From contig NW_025062475.1 in assembly GCF_000002995.4 (NCBI RefSeq), forward strand, positions 7,320,187-7,384,186: a stretch of 64,000 nucleotides of DNA, in the 5' to 3' direction. The first letter of the stretch is position 1. Every line of letters starts with the position of its first letter. The translations under genes and the position numbers were made by a program. The DNA comes from Brugia malayi (lineage: Eukaryota; Nematoda; Chromadorea; Rhabditida; Onchocercidae). This document shows, piece after piece, positions 1 to 13,060 of this stretch. The notes below the pieces were generated by a model. It worked only from the letters and a program-made list of their open reading frames with translations, did not search any database and was not told the DNA's origin.

Positions 1-1712
1 TTCTGATAAAATTTCACTTTTTTCTTCGTAGCTCTGTTGTAATAATGCAAATATCCTCAAAAATCTGAAGGAGAGGACCCGATTTGTAGTCTTTCCTGCT
101 ATACGGGGCGCAAATGATTGCAGTAGAACTTTATAGCGTAAGAGGGCGTTTGAAATATCATCCAAAAAGTGACAACAGTTTTGCTTTTATACTGCCGCCG
201 AGGTTCTTAATGAAGTTTCTGGATTGAACGAAGAGAAAATTTGTAGGATCTGTCTCTTCATTCATTTTTTGTTTCCATTTTTTATTATAACAGTCATGAG
301 GCAGTGTAGAGATTACAAAAAATGTTTGAGAGAGCAATATAGAGGAGCTACCGTAATATAATTATTACTAGTATACTTCAGTCGTGTTCGTAGACATTTG
401 CTGGTTGAAATTTTTCTACATTAAATTAAGTTACCGTTTCTTTCAAAAATTATCTCAAATATTGTCTCCCTATTACTGAAATGAGAAGATTTATATAAGT
501 TCGGTTCAAATCATTGTTCTCCAAACGCTAATTTTCTATTTTTTAAATGCACATTCTCATGTTTATTAATCTACAGAGCACTTTTTAAGTGAATTCCAGG
601 AGAGGAGTTAAGGTAGCATAATCAAAAGACAGATCGTGATAATTACATAGGAACTATATCACACTCTAATTTTTGTTACTGAAAGGGAGAGGTTATTACT
701 ATCTAGTTCGATATCGTTTAAAGTGCATAACACAATACTTTCGAAAAATAATTGCTGTAACTGTTTTACCATATTTTCTGAAAATATTAGTGATGATCTG
801 CTAAAAGTTGCGAATAAGTTATTTTCAAAAAGGAAGAGATGAAAGTGGAATGTGAGTGTTCCGTGGAGAAAAGCTTGTCTAAATGCTTAAGAGGGTAGAT
901 GGGTATGCTGTTGAATATTTCAGAAAATGCAATTGAGATTCGTGAACTGAAATAGCCTTTTGCATCAAATATGAACAAAAAAAAATTGAAAAAAGTGGGA
1001 ATTGTTGAGACCATCAAATGCTTACACACGTATACACCTACATACATACACATACAGTGGCACCGACATACATATGCATACTTACATATATAAACATACA
1101 TGGCTTGTTAAGGTGATAGAAACCTTTTGACGTCAAACTGGTATGGGAATGTCGTCTCTATGTCATTTGCCCATGTTTTTCTGTCATTTGCGGAGCCGTT
1201 GCCAGGACTCGACCTTTCTCTCACGCTGTAGCTAGAAAATATGAATATTTTGGAATTTCATATGGGTAGACATTCAAACAAAATGTGAATTATGAACGAA
1301 GATATATTCGCGAATTAGTGAATGACCTGATCGTGACAGTTGTCTGTGGTTACATTACTAGTAGTCTCGTTCGCGTTGGTTTCCTAACGTTCCCTAACAA
1401 ATAATTTCAATATCACATCTAGTTTGTAATAAAATATAACAAATGTGGAATTTCAATTGGATTTGCAGGAATTAATTTCCATCTAATCTCAAAATATTAC
1501 CTTAGCTGGTGGATCTGTTAGTATTTCATCTATTGTTACTGTCAGTTGTTGTCATTACTTATATGCTTCTTCTGGTCTATGCAGAATATTATGTGTTCAC
1601 GAGACATGGTAAAGTAGCAGACTTCTGTTTCTGCACCTGTCTCCTTTTGTCTTCTAAAAATAAGAGGCTTTTATTCGATATTTTAATCAGTTGAAGCAAT
1701 CTCTTTATGCAG
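1..1712. other. No supported gene; probable 5' intron or upstream region of tir-1
   Basis: No exon with matching splice phase or recognisable protein was found here on either strand. The first exon I can support starts at 1713 and opens in mid-protein, so this stretch is probably an intron or the upstream region of tir-1, and earlier exons may lie left of the window. It contains a CATACA-type simple repeat around 1021-1101. The open frames present are short and of low complexity. Confidence 0.5.
1021..1101. repeat. Imperfect CATACA/TACATA simple repeat
   Basis: The + strand reads as interrupted units of CATACA, TACATA and CACATA. A reverse-strand open frame through it is an artefact of the repeat (Tyr/Val/Cys-rich). 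Confidence 0.6.
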
Positions 1713-4700
1713 GAATCAGAATACAGACGCTTCAAAAGTGAAGGTTCATCAGCAGGAGTTTGCTCCTTACCGGCACCCGAAATGGACGTTACTATTGATG
1801 ACTTGTCTCCAATAGCCGATCCACGTTCATCATCGCCTAGTCGTCTCAGTTTATTCCAGGTACTTTGAAATGTTTACCATAAATAAGTAAATCACATCTT
1901 GTTAAAGAAGCACAACCGAATAGAAAAAACCGGGTTTGTAGATTGTCGCCGTTGCAGGATACAGTAACCAATGGACCATTAACGAAGCATTCACATACAG
2001 AACAGGTGATGATGATGCACACATTAAAGACTAAGTTATCAAAATATCAAAATTTCATTGATAAAGCATTCGAACATATTGCTCAAGGCAGCGATGAACA
2101 GATTATTGAGGTTTCTTTTATTGTTTTTAGATCCAAAATTCAATATTTTTTGGAATAAAAAGTCAACTGGGTCAACTAGATGAAAGATTAGATAGGCGGT
2201 CTGATCTAGGCGACATCTCCCAACTAAGGAATTGGAAACTATGTGCATTGCCTTACCCAACATGGACGTCATTATAAGTATATCACAGAGGACTGTCCAA
2301 ATATTTTCATAAACGATGAAATTTCAGTGTATCCATCAACTTACAAAAATACTAAGAAATTAAAAATATATAACTAGGAAACAGTATGCTGAATATCAGC
2401 ATGCATCGTTGATAATTTTTAGAAAACTATTTCTGGAACCAATTTCAAGTTAACATACAAATAGCATTAAGTATATTTATAACTGAATAATGTTACTTAT
2501 CCGTATTGTCTCAAATAGTATAACACGCATAAATTATTTCCAAGATTGTATTGCTTCATTCATAACACACTTTTTGACGTGGTACTCAGATGGCCTGTTT
2601 TCCAAATGCACTATGAAGTAATTGACCTCGAAAAGATCCATTTTTCGAAAAAAAAAAATCATTCTCCCGATCTGTGTTATGTCATGGATTCTCAGTAAGA
2701 GATGCCTTTGGTTCTGAGTGTACCTTTTTGCTGACTTTTTTTTTAATGACACATTTGCTTTATATGTGCAAGATGTGGAGATAGGGTAAATTAAATAAAT
2801 TTTACTAAAAAAAATTGTGAATAATGGATGGCAAGGGAAAAAAATTATTTCTCGCAGGGATGTACAATAGTAGCAAAGGTTATGACGAAGGCATGGATGT
2901 TTCCGAAAATCTCACATGATTTGTCATATGCGCTGTGCGATTTTCTACGTGATCAAAATTACTTCGATTCTCTCATTATGAATTTTATTAAGGCACAGAC
3001 TTGCGAACCTGGTATGTTTTGAAATTCCCAAAAATCTTACCGAATTTTCAGGCATGATATTGTTTTTTGTCGGCTAGGATAAATGGTCACATAATGATTA
3101 TTATTAGAAATCGTATAGCAAAAAGTTCATTGGGGAATTTGCAATTGTTTATCAACGGAAAGAAGAGAGATAGTCTCTGTGTCTTATTCCAATTTGTATT
3201 AACGAAATCATACTGTTTGAGAAAAGCAGGTGAAAAAGTAGGTGGAAGTATCAAAAAATGATAAGTTTGATTCAATTTCCAAATGAAATTGAATTGTTTT
3301 TAAATTTCTTAGGATGGTGCCAATTTTTGGTACAAATGGCCTGACGTGCGTTTTTTGATTTTAGAAAAGCTGTTCTGTGTTCTGCGACTGTTGAATAAGT
3401 TTATGGGAAAAGAGGTGCAGGAGACATTCTTCTTCTCTCACTTATTTTTAATTCCTTTTCAGAATTTCATATCGCAAAAAATGAATGTCTTTTTTTATTT
3501 TAATCTATGGTTCTCTTTCTGCATTTTGCATAGTTCGATTTTGGAAAAGAATTGACTGGATGAAGCATTTGTTTTACAGTCCGGTTGGCGTGTGGACGTG
3601 TATTAGAGGAATGCCTTTCATTGAATAATCGAGAATATGTGGTTAATAAGGGTTACTTGAAAAAGTTGATTGCAACAGCTGAGAAGCTGAACAAGAATCC
3701 GGAACAACAGCGAATGTCGTTATCGATCATGGAAAGCTTATTCAAGCATTCAACTGCTACCACTTACAGGTATTTTAAAACAGAAGAGAGATGAAGATTC
3801 TCACTAATATTCAAAATTAACTCTGACTGATTAAGTTTGTAGTAAGTAGAAGTGAAAAAGACATCTATGTAGGAAATATGTTTTTTCTGTTACCTGTTTT
3901 CTTTTTTTTTTGAAAGAGTTCTTTAGCTATCAGCAATAATATATAGTTGCTTCTCAGAAAAAGTATGCTGTTTTAGGCTAATTGAATACGGTGTTTTGGA
4001 TCATATCTTGCTAACGTGTAAACGTGCTACTGATACGCCTATTACTTTACGGCACGCTGCTCTCGCACTTGCTAATCTGTCATTGTACAGCTGTTCGGAA
4101 GCAAAAAAAAAAATTATTCAGAAGAAGGTATGTTTGACTTATCAGATGGTTTACTTTGTCTCAATTTGTTAAAATTTCATGTTTCTTTCGATCAATAATT
4201 TGTTCCTCCTTTAGTTGCCATTTAAGGTGTCATGCTCATTGATACAACATGTCATTAAATGTGCTTCAAAATTCCAATTCAGATGTATTTTTCTGATAGC
4301 ACATTGATCTGTTATCTTGTATTCATCTGTCTCTTCAATGATTCATGACAAAATCCCTATCAGTGGTTGAAGCAGAATCCCTTTTTATCTATCAGAAGTA
4401 TATCAAAAATCCTTTCCTCCTTTATGTCTCATCTGCGAACGGTTTGACAACTGTATTTGGCAGTGACAAAGTTAATGAGAAGCGATTGTTAGCTGTAAGA
4501 TTCATGAAAGATGTGGAAAGGATACAACTATTGATTTATCTTTCATCTTCATCCCTGTACGTTGTTGATTTCCTTTAACTTTTATATCGTTTATTGGTTT
4601 GCCCACAAAAAATCTTTGGTGCAAAGAAACGGTTTGTATTTTTCATCGGACAGTGATCGATTCATTCAGACTGTATGAATCATATTATAGGATTTCGTTT

Positions 4701-7700
4701 TTGCAGTAGCATTATTTACTATTTTGAAAAAGTATTTTATTTAGATTCTTCTTATGCGATTTAAATTTAATTCTTCAATTAATCCAAAGTCTAATAAGAC
4801 AATTTGTATAGTATGCTTGCTATTTATTAATACTAATGGAAATAATGAGCCTGAGCTTTTTCTGGAATTGTTTTTGCATAGAATCGTAATCAGTAGTAAC
4901 TAATTTGTGAACTTTATCTAATCTATAAATTTCAAAAGAAAGAGACTAGAACTTATTAAAACCTGGAAAGAAGAATAATCGTGAGGCGTAAAAGTACTCA
5001 AATATGATAGTTACAGGTGCCGGATTGGCTCTTCTTGCTAGCTTCACAACCAGACGATATAACACGTTATTACGCATGTTTAGCAATTTGTATGCTTGGA
5101 AGTACAAAAGAAATGGAAACAGCGGTGAATAAATCGGGTACTTTAGCATTGGTAGAACCATTCCTACTTGCTCATCAAGCGATTACATTTGCTGGTGATC
5201 ATTACAAGCATTCACAAGGACGACCAAAAGAATGGCTTGAAAGGTTACCTATTACTTATTTATTCCTAATATACATGGCAATTAAGTTTGGGAAGAATAA
5301 AGCTCCATCACTGTTGAGTACTCGAAAAACGAAGGAAGCAAATTCAATAAGATCATATTCCGGATCACAAGTGCTGTTTTACTGTTGGAAAACGTTGGTT
5401 ACGGTAAATCAGCTTTATTGTTGTCACAAATGATTTCCTCAAGCATTGTTTCCCATATAAATTTTTACATTCCTTATTCTGAATCAGTCTCTATACCTGT
5501 GCAATTTCATATAGATAGAAAGTGTAGATTGTTATCGGTAATTACCAGCTATATCTTTGTTGTCAATTAAATAATGAACCTGGTATTCCATCTGCTGATT
5601 TGATTTGAAACAAAAATGCGTGGATCATATTCTGATGATTATATTCTGATAATTTATTGCCTTTGCTACTGTTGAATTTTTAATTACTGGCTTATCTGGC
5701 CCACTAATATTTATGTTTATCGATTAGTGCATGAGTCTTGAACTAATCTTTTTTCTGCTGTCTATCCGCCTCTAGAAATCAAATTCTAGTTTTGAGCTCT
5801 TTCTATTATCAATGAAATGGTGATTTTTCTTATTTTATCCAAAATGATAGGAAAACATTTGTAGGAAAAAAAAGATAGCAGAATGACAGCAATATCATGT
5901 ACACATGATTAAATTAAGCTTTCAAGGTGGTGATCATTACTTTTTTACCATGTGTAGTGCAATTGTTTGAGGAGTTTCTACTTCAGATTGTTACCGATGC
6001 TTAAGTCAAAATGTCGCGAAGCACGCAGTATTGCTGCATTTCACTTTACAATGGAAGCAACAATAAAGAAAGATCAGCAAAAACTTGAAGTTTTTCAAGT
6101 AGGTTATCCTGTTTTCAGAATATCTTCAGCAAGAGTCCGTGACATGATACGTTGCTACTCACTCGGAAAATTGTTGTGACTTTCCCACCGGTTCCTTTTT
6201 TTATTTTGAAAATGAAAAAAAATCTTTGGCAGTGAACCGAAAATATAGAACATAACCTGGTATTCTTCGAAATCGTTCTAAGAATTTTCAAAGAATTTTT
6301 CTTCTTTGCGGAAGAAGATTCTTTTTTTTTTTTTTGAAGAGAAAGATCTTCTGTTGTTTCATTTTAAAAGGGAAGAAAATATTTGCTGAATTTCATGTTG
6401 CTAGCAGTATCAAAAGATAATAGTGATGCAAATATGAGTTGCTCTTTATTATTACTTCTATCCCATAAAGCTTTATTCTAACACCTATTTCTCAATTATT
6501 TCATTTTTGTAAAGGTAGTTGCAGCATAATTATTCCATGGAAGATTGTCTATGTGAGAGTTGAAATTAAACAGTAAAATTCACTCTGAATTTATAATTAT
6601 ATCGTTGAAAAAAATGGTGAAAGGGAAAAAACTGCAAAAACGAAGTTTCCACTTTTACACGAGCATCATTAGAAAATGAAAATTTGTGAATGTTGGGTTG
6701 ATCAGAGATCTTGGATTCCGGAGAGTTTTATGAAAAGTCATAAATTTTTGAAAAATATCGTTTCTAGGAGGGAGTAAAGCTGGCTGCTTTAGTTAATTTT
6801 CAAAAACTTTTGAATCGGCTGTTGAATTCAAAGAACTTTCATTAGTCTTTTTTAATTGGAGTGAGTTAGTTCACTTTAAACTGTTATTAAATTTTTCAAA
6901 CAGGCTGCTAAAGAAGGAAACTACGGAAATTGGATTTAAGCGATTATCGTTGATTTTCTTCATTACTTTGGCAGAAATTTTTTTTTTACAAATTTTTCAC
7001 AATTTTAAACTGTTAAAGAATTTATTTGCGAATTCTTTTTTCAATAATTATGGCATTGCATTGCAGTAATGCGAAAATTGGAGTCGAAATAAAACAGTGC
7101 ATGACGGTCTGTTTGCATATAGAAATGCAATACATAGATATACCATGCATTTTATGTTTAAAGTGGACTGACTCAATTAACAGATCCAGTTTTTTGTTTT
7201 TTCCTGATTAAAAGTAGGAGTGACCTTTGGAATATCCTTATGATGACGTTATAGTTTTCCAATTAACTTTATTCTTCACAACCGTAGCTTATTCTATGGG
7301 TATAAATTGTGAAATTATTGTTTACTTTTAATTTTTTATCTCAAATCCCAAAATTATTTTCAAGTTATCTCAAAGTCCGGATTCCCCTATTTTGTTGTAT
7401 AGCTTTAGTTAATTTGGCTTCAATTTGTTTCAAGTTTTCCAAAACACTTCTTCAAAACTGCTTGATAAATTATGCAGCTAAGCAATATTTTGTAGGGTCA
7501 TATCGTGATGAATTTGTTGAAGTATTATAGAATATTTTTAAATTCGTCAAATTTTAATTTTGTTTGTTGCATATTGAAATGCACGTATTTTTATACATCA
7601 TTGGAGTATGAAAATATTTGCTTAAATAGAGTGAAAAATTCTTTTAATTCCGCTTTTTAGTTTTGTAAGACGAATGAGAAAGCCATTAAATATATTAAAA

Positions 7701-10700
7701 GTAAAAATTCTAACTTGAAATGGTTGAGACTGAATGAAATTGGGTTGGAACTGACTTTAGAACTTATAATTCAATTTATTGAAGGAAATAGGAGCAATAG
7801 CAGCATTGAAAGAAATTGCATCAAGTCCAGATGAAGTGGCCGCGAAATTCGCAAGTGAAGCATTAACTGTGATAGGTGAAGAAGTACCCTACAAGCTTAC
7901 TCAACAAGTACCATGCTGGACAATTGCCGATGTGCAATATTGGGTGAAGAAGGTTAGTTTGATAATCGTAGACTTCCGATGTTCGGTTGATTCACGTCAT
8001 ACTATTTTCCCTTATTTTTTTTATTTTTCTGTTGTTTCTATTTCTTGTTAAAGTATTTTCTTCTTAAAAGTGCTATACATTTTTTCGCACTCAATTTAAT
8101 TTTTTTAGGTGAGAAAATTATGAGAACGGAATAAAATTCTATACGAATAAAATTCTAAAAGAAATATTCATTTAAAGTAGCTTCAACTTGCTAGGATACT
8201 CATCCGAATAAATAGCGCAGTGTTTTTCAACTCTAACAAAGCCTTTATTATATTTCTAAGAAATCTTTATTATTTTCATTTTTCATCTTAAAAAAAGGTA
8301 GATAAGTAAAGTATTTGAATTAAACATTGGAAAAGAAAATTTTAAGGTCCGAATGTGAAATGTAAATCTTGTAGTTATTTGCTTATAAAAAGTGATGCCT
8401 TTGTTCATGTATCTTAATCAAATATTAGAACTCTGTGGACTTATTCTCACCAACCAAAAATCCTCCCTTATTATCTTATATTTATTCAGATTGGCTTTGA
8501 ATCCTATGCAGATGCGTTTGCAAAACATATGGTTGATGGTGATTTACTGTTACTGCTAACTGAAAAAGAGCTTGAGCAAGATCTTCAGATGTCTTCTGCC
8601 CTTCTTAGAAAACGCTTCATCCGCGAACTGGAAAGCCTTAAAGCGAGTTTCTCCTCTTTCGGAAATACAGTTTTATTTCATAGAAATTAATCCATCTATT
8701 GAGTGAGTGATTTTGCTTAAAACATTGTTAGCTATATGGAATATAGCTAACAATACAAAAAAATATATATATATATATGTATTTTTTTTTATATATATAA
8801 CGATTTTATTGACTATAATTTAAATGATTAAATGAATACTTGACCACCAATCGATATTTGTAAATCCATGATACTTCCAGATCGCAGCCGACTACGGAAG
8901 TGTGGACGAAAGTCAGTTAGATCAGTTCCTGATGTCGTTAAGTCCCGAATTATCAGTTTATACATATCAAATGCTTGGTATGGGTCTGAATCGTAGTTTG
9001 TTACCGTCCTTAACTGATGAAATGATGAAAACTGTGTGTGGCATGCATAATCCTATCCATAGGCTCAAATTGAGGCAAGCATTGCAAGGTAAGACGATTA
9101 AGCCAGATCTAGATTTTAATATAAATTCTTTTAAATGAAATCATATAAAAGTTTATAACCTTGTAGAATTGTGAAAATTGTAGACAGCAAGCATATCGAT
9201 GACATTGAAGTTGCGATACTGAGTAAGCAAATTGATGTATTCATAAGTTATCGGCGCAGTACGGGTAATCAACTGGCCAGTCTTATCAAAGTTTTACTTC
9301 AGCTTAGAGGATATAAGGTTAACATTTGTTTTTATTTTGCTGCGACTTAGGGAATTTTCTTAACTGAGCTCTTTATTAAGTGTTTTTCCTACGTTGTTGA
9401 AAAATATCACAACTTGCCGAAAATATAAAATAAGCCTAGCATCTTGGGCCGCAATCTTTTTCTTAATATGCAGTTTATACTAATAATTCTTAACTACTAA
9501 TAACTTTTCACACAATAAATTATTTATTGCTGTTTACTATTGTTTTGATTCTTATCAGCGTGGTAATTTTCCTCTTAAAATTTTGAATTAGATTTTTCAC
9601 TTCTTTAAATATTTCCATTGCGATATTGTAGCTGTGATGTACTTACGGTTGCAGGTATTTATTGATGTTGATAAATTGTATGCCGGTAAATTCGATTCAT
9701 CATTGCTGAAAAATATTCAGGCAGCAAAACACTTCATTCTTGTGTTAACACCAAATTCTTTGGATAGGTTATTCAATGATCACAATTGCGAAGACTGGAT
9801 ACATAAAGAGGTTTGTAAGAGGTTTCATATAGTAACTGAGGATGGGAACAATTGTGAATTAATGCAAGAGCATTCATATAGTTTTGCCCCTATCATAATT
9901 TGATCTTATCTTTCCAATGGAATGTTTCAAACTTTTTTTAAACTTCTCTACACCTCAATTTTAAACTTTATGTAGTAATTTTGAACGTAATTTTGAAGTG
10001 ACCAAGGACCCAGGACTGTGATGATTGCGAAAGTGGAACTTCTTGGTTGAGATTTGGAAACTTAATCTTAGCTAATGATTTTTTTTTTCCAGCTACGATG
10101 TGCGTTTGACTATCACAAAAATGTGATACCGATTTTTGATCAGCATTTCGATTTCCCTGCTGATACTGATTTGCCAGCTGATATACGGCATATAACTCGT
10201 TACAATGGTGTACGATGGGTACATGATTATCAGGAAGCTTGTATGGATAAAGTGGAACGTTTTATCAAAGGCGAATTGAATCGAACACCGAGTATTGGTC
10301 AACAGCAGGTATGCTATGTTTATTAACAAAATTTCTGGTCGTTTGTATGATGAAGCACGTAAGCTGAGAATGTTAATTGATTCACTGAAAATATGCAAAG
10401 TTTTTAGATATGACTTTGACAGTCTAGTTAATAATAAGATGGCATCAATGAGGTGCTGCAGTATTATAGCGTAGTTTTTATGCTGATTGGTTGATTCACC
10501 GATAAGACTATTTTCATTATTAGAATTTGGATTTGTTGAATAGTATTCCTTCTTGAAAGAGTTATTTATAATTATGATATTATAATTATAAGCTTATTTC
10601 AGACATCGGTGACATCAAGCGCAAGTAGTGGAGCACAACAGCGTAAAGTATCTGCACGATGGTCAATTGCAAAAACAACCCAAAAATGTTCGGTAACAAG

Positions 10701-11125
10701 GCAACAACACAGCGAAATGTCAAACAACCATTGTATGGTAATCTTTCGTGAAATGCTTTTGCTAGAATTTGCTTGCACTTAGCAAAATAGCGAATATAAG
10801 TTATTATGCGAACAATTGTATGCATAAATGCGCTAATAATAAATCTTATTTAATAGTTTGTGTAGCACTGGATCAATTTTTTTTCTACATTTCTCTAGTT
10901 AGTAAACATCAGATTTTATTTTACTAACAATGTACAAAATTTTCTACAACTGTATCCTTGCGATTTTCATTAATATTAGATATATGAAAAGTACATCAGG
11001 TGTAGCCCATTTTTCAGAACTTTGTACTCATGTGTATCTTGTAAGAAGTAAGAAATTATTGTTACTTTCAGTCACCTCGACCGCCTCTGAAAAGCAGCGC
11101 AACAAACAGTATCAACCGCTCGTGA
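1713..11125 (+). CDS. tir-1: TIR-1/SARM1 homologue (ARM-SAM-SAM-TIR NAD+ hydrolase), 5' partial
   Basis: Fifteen exons were joined: 1713-1859, 1958-2110, 2858-3011, 3580-3769, 3977-4127, 5017-5243, 5987-6098, 7785-7952, 8490-8642, 8881-9088, 9184-9317, 9655-9810, 10093-10308, 10603-10737 and 11072-11125. They give about 785 codons ending in TGA. Counting from the first visible codon, a Ser-rich leader is followed by armadillo repeats (about 60-415), SAM1 (about 419-485, starting WTIADVQYW), SAM2 (about 488-555) and a TIR domain (about 565-700, with DVFISYRR). In SARM1 the TIR domain cleaves NAD+, and the catalytic glutamate lies in the DWxHKE motif. Here that motif is DWIHKE, with Glu at about codon 651, so the enzyme should be active. 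The family acts in axon degeneration and, in worms, in p38 innate immune and neuronal signalling. The exon 9 donor appears to be GC. No start codon is visible. Confidence 0.95.
8724..8754. repeat. Intronic hairpin, 14-bp perfect stem
   Basis: Arms 8724-8737 and 8741-8754 are exact reverse complements around a 3-base GGA loop. The hairpin lies inside the tir-1 intron after exon 9, next to an AT dinucleotide run (about 8762-8800). No function can be inferred. Confidence 0.6.
8762..8800. repeat. AT dinucleotide and poly-T microsatellite
   Basis: Alternating AT units, then a T run, then AT again, within a tir-1 intron. Confidence 0.6.
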
Positions 11126-13060
11126 TAGATGTAAATCTTCCTCCAAATAGCTATCGTGTATATTATTGAATGAATGAAGAGCGATGTGAAGTTCTCTACG
11201 GGTTTTTTTTTTTTTTTCTTTTTTTTTTTTCTTGATGTTGATGTGTTTAATTCAGTTCACTTCGGAAGAAGATATAGATAAGTGCAAATTACTGCTGAAC
11301 TTTAAAGTCGCTTATAAATTTTCAAATTCAATCTTGATGTCAGCGAAGTCTTTCTGGACAAATAGTTGACCCTCACTTCCTTTATCTAACTTTATATACG
11401 GTCACCCGGGATGAATTGTATTGTATCTCTTTTTACCTAAAGAAATTATTTGCTCTGAGTAAAGTTTCCGCACATTTTATGGTTAGTTTTCGAAAAGTTC
11501 CGAGAACTAATATGCTCATGACCTTAAGATTTGGATTTCTGAAATTATCCTCGTTACCATTCGGAGGGAACTCACATTAAAATTGAGCACAAAATGTTTT
11601 GAGAAGTGAAATATGGTTAATGGAAAACGAATCTGGAAATGTCAAACATTATTTTATTTTTTGTTTACCTTTTTATAACTAATTGAAATGTTGCGTACTT
11701 TATTAATAACTACTAAGCTGAGAGAGATATTCAAAGAACTCTTCAAAGAACTCTTACTGTTCACTGAACCAATTTGTTATGTAACAGAATTGGTAAAAAT
11801 AAATTCTTTGTGATGGAATGAGAAAAAGGAATAAGAAATTATAGCAAAGATAGTCAGTCTATTTGATGTGGAAACTGTATCAGGAATTAGTATAGACATA
11901 ACCATTTTGTTGAAAATCCAAAAGGTTAATCCGAAAACAGGCGAGTTGCAAGTAGGCAACTTCAATTGTATATCAGCTGAGAACTACAATATACCACTAA
12001 CTCCCTTACTATTTCTTTGTTTGTATATTGCATTTAAATTGTGATATGTAGAGTTTAGTCCATGTTGTGATATGTCTCTGCCAAATTGCGTTTCTTAATT
12101 TATGTTTTCTATGTTCAACAGTACTATCATGTTATGCTGTTCTTTATATGAGTATTCATACATATTTTTATGGAGTTGACTTCCAGATTGAGTTTTAGAA
12201 CAGGTATCGGTTGTGATATTTTACTCGTATTAAGGAAATTATCGCAACGCAACTGATTTTTGATGGGAAATTAAGTAAATTAAGTGGCGATCATTCATAT
12301 TCTATAACCATTTCATCATTAATTTGTACAATACATGACTTTGTCTGTTTCATTTTTTGCTCTGTGACGTCATATCCCTGTTAAGTAATGTTTGAATAAA
12401 TATTCAAGTAAGACTAGATAATCTTACACCAAAGTTTGACCCGTATCAAATCCAAGAAATGTACTGCATCAAATTCAGTCCAAAATTACTAGTTAAAATC
12501 ATCTTTCATGCTCACTCACTTATTTGGAATCCCACCAACAGCTGTCCTTATCCTTTTGCTGTATCTATCCGTCCGATTCCTTCTTTGGCGGTAATGTTCC
12601 ATAATTTCGGATGCTTCAGTATTGGTTTGTAAAAGAGCATTCTCATTTCACAGTTTGACGACTGTATCAGTTTTGCCGTATAGTAATGGTCTTACGTTAG
12701 TCGAGTCGTGATGGAATTTTAGTTTCAGTTTGCGAAGTAAGCACTAGATGAAGTACTGTGAATGGAGTATGTTCAGAGAATATTCAGGATAACATCCAAA
12801 CAACCATTCGATATTTCGAAGAAAAATTTGTATCGAGGAATTTCATCTGAATACTATAAACGATCGCTTTTTCGTTGCTACCAACGTTTTGTTAGTAGTA
12901 GCACGGGTATTTTTTAATCTTCGTAGAGACTTGACGTTTGGAAGGGATAGAAACCGGATTGCTGTGATCTGTGGTTTTATAGACAATTGTAGCAGTAGCA
13001 AAAGGCAATCTTGATTATGCAATAAATATTAAGACCACTTTGGTATTCAAACAGTTTTAG
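11126..13060. other. Intergenic: tir-1 3' side and topoisomerase 5' side
   Basis: The tir-1 stop codon is at 11123-11125, followed by an untranslated region with long T runs (about 11203-11230). No supported coding exon is present. The topoisomerase promoter and its first exon with a start codon should lie here or be spliced from here, because the frame upstream of 13061 meets a TAA at about 13030 with no ATG in between. I could not identify that first exon. Confidence 0.5.

Noticed and set aside
787..1101. 104-codon reverse-strand frame starting with Tyr/Val/Cys repeats
   Set aside because: Its N-terminal part is the CATACA simple repeat read in one frame.
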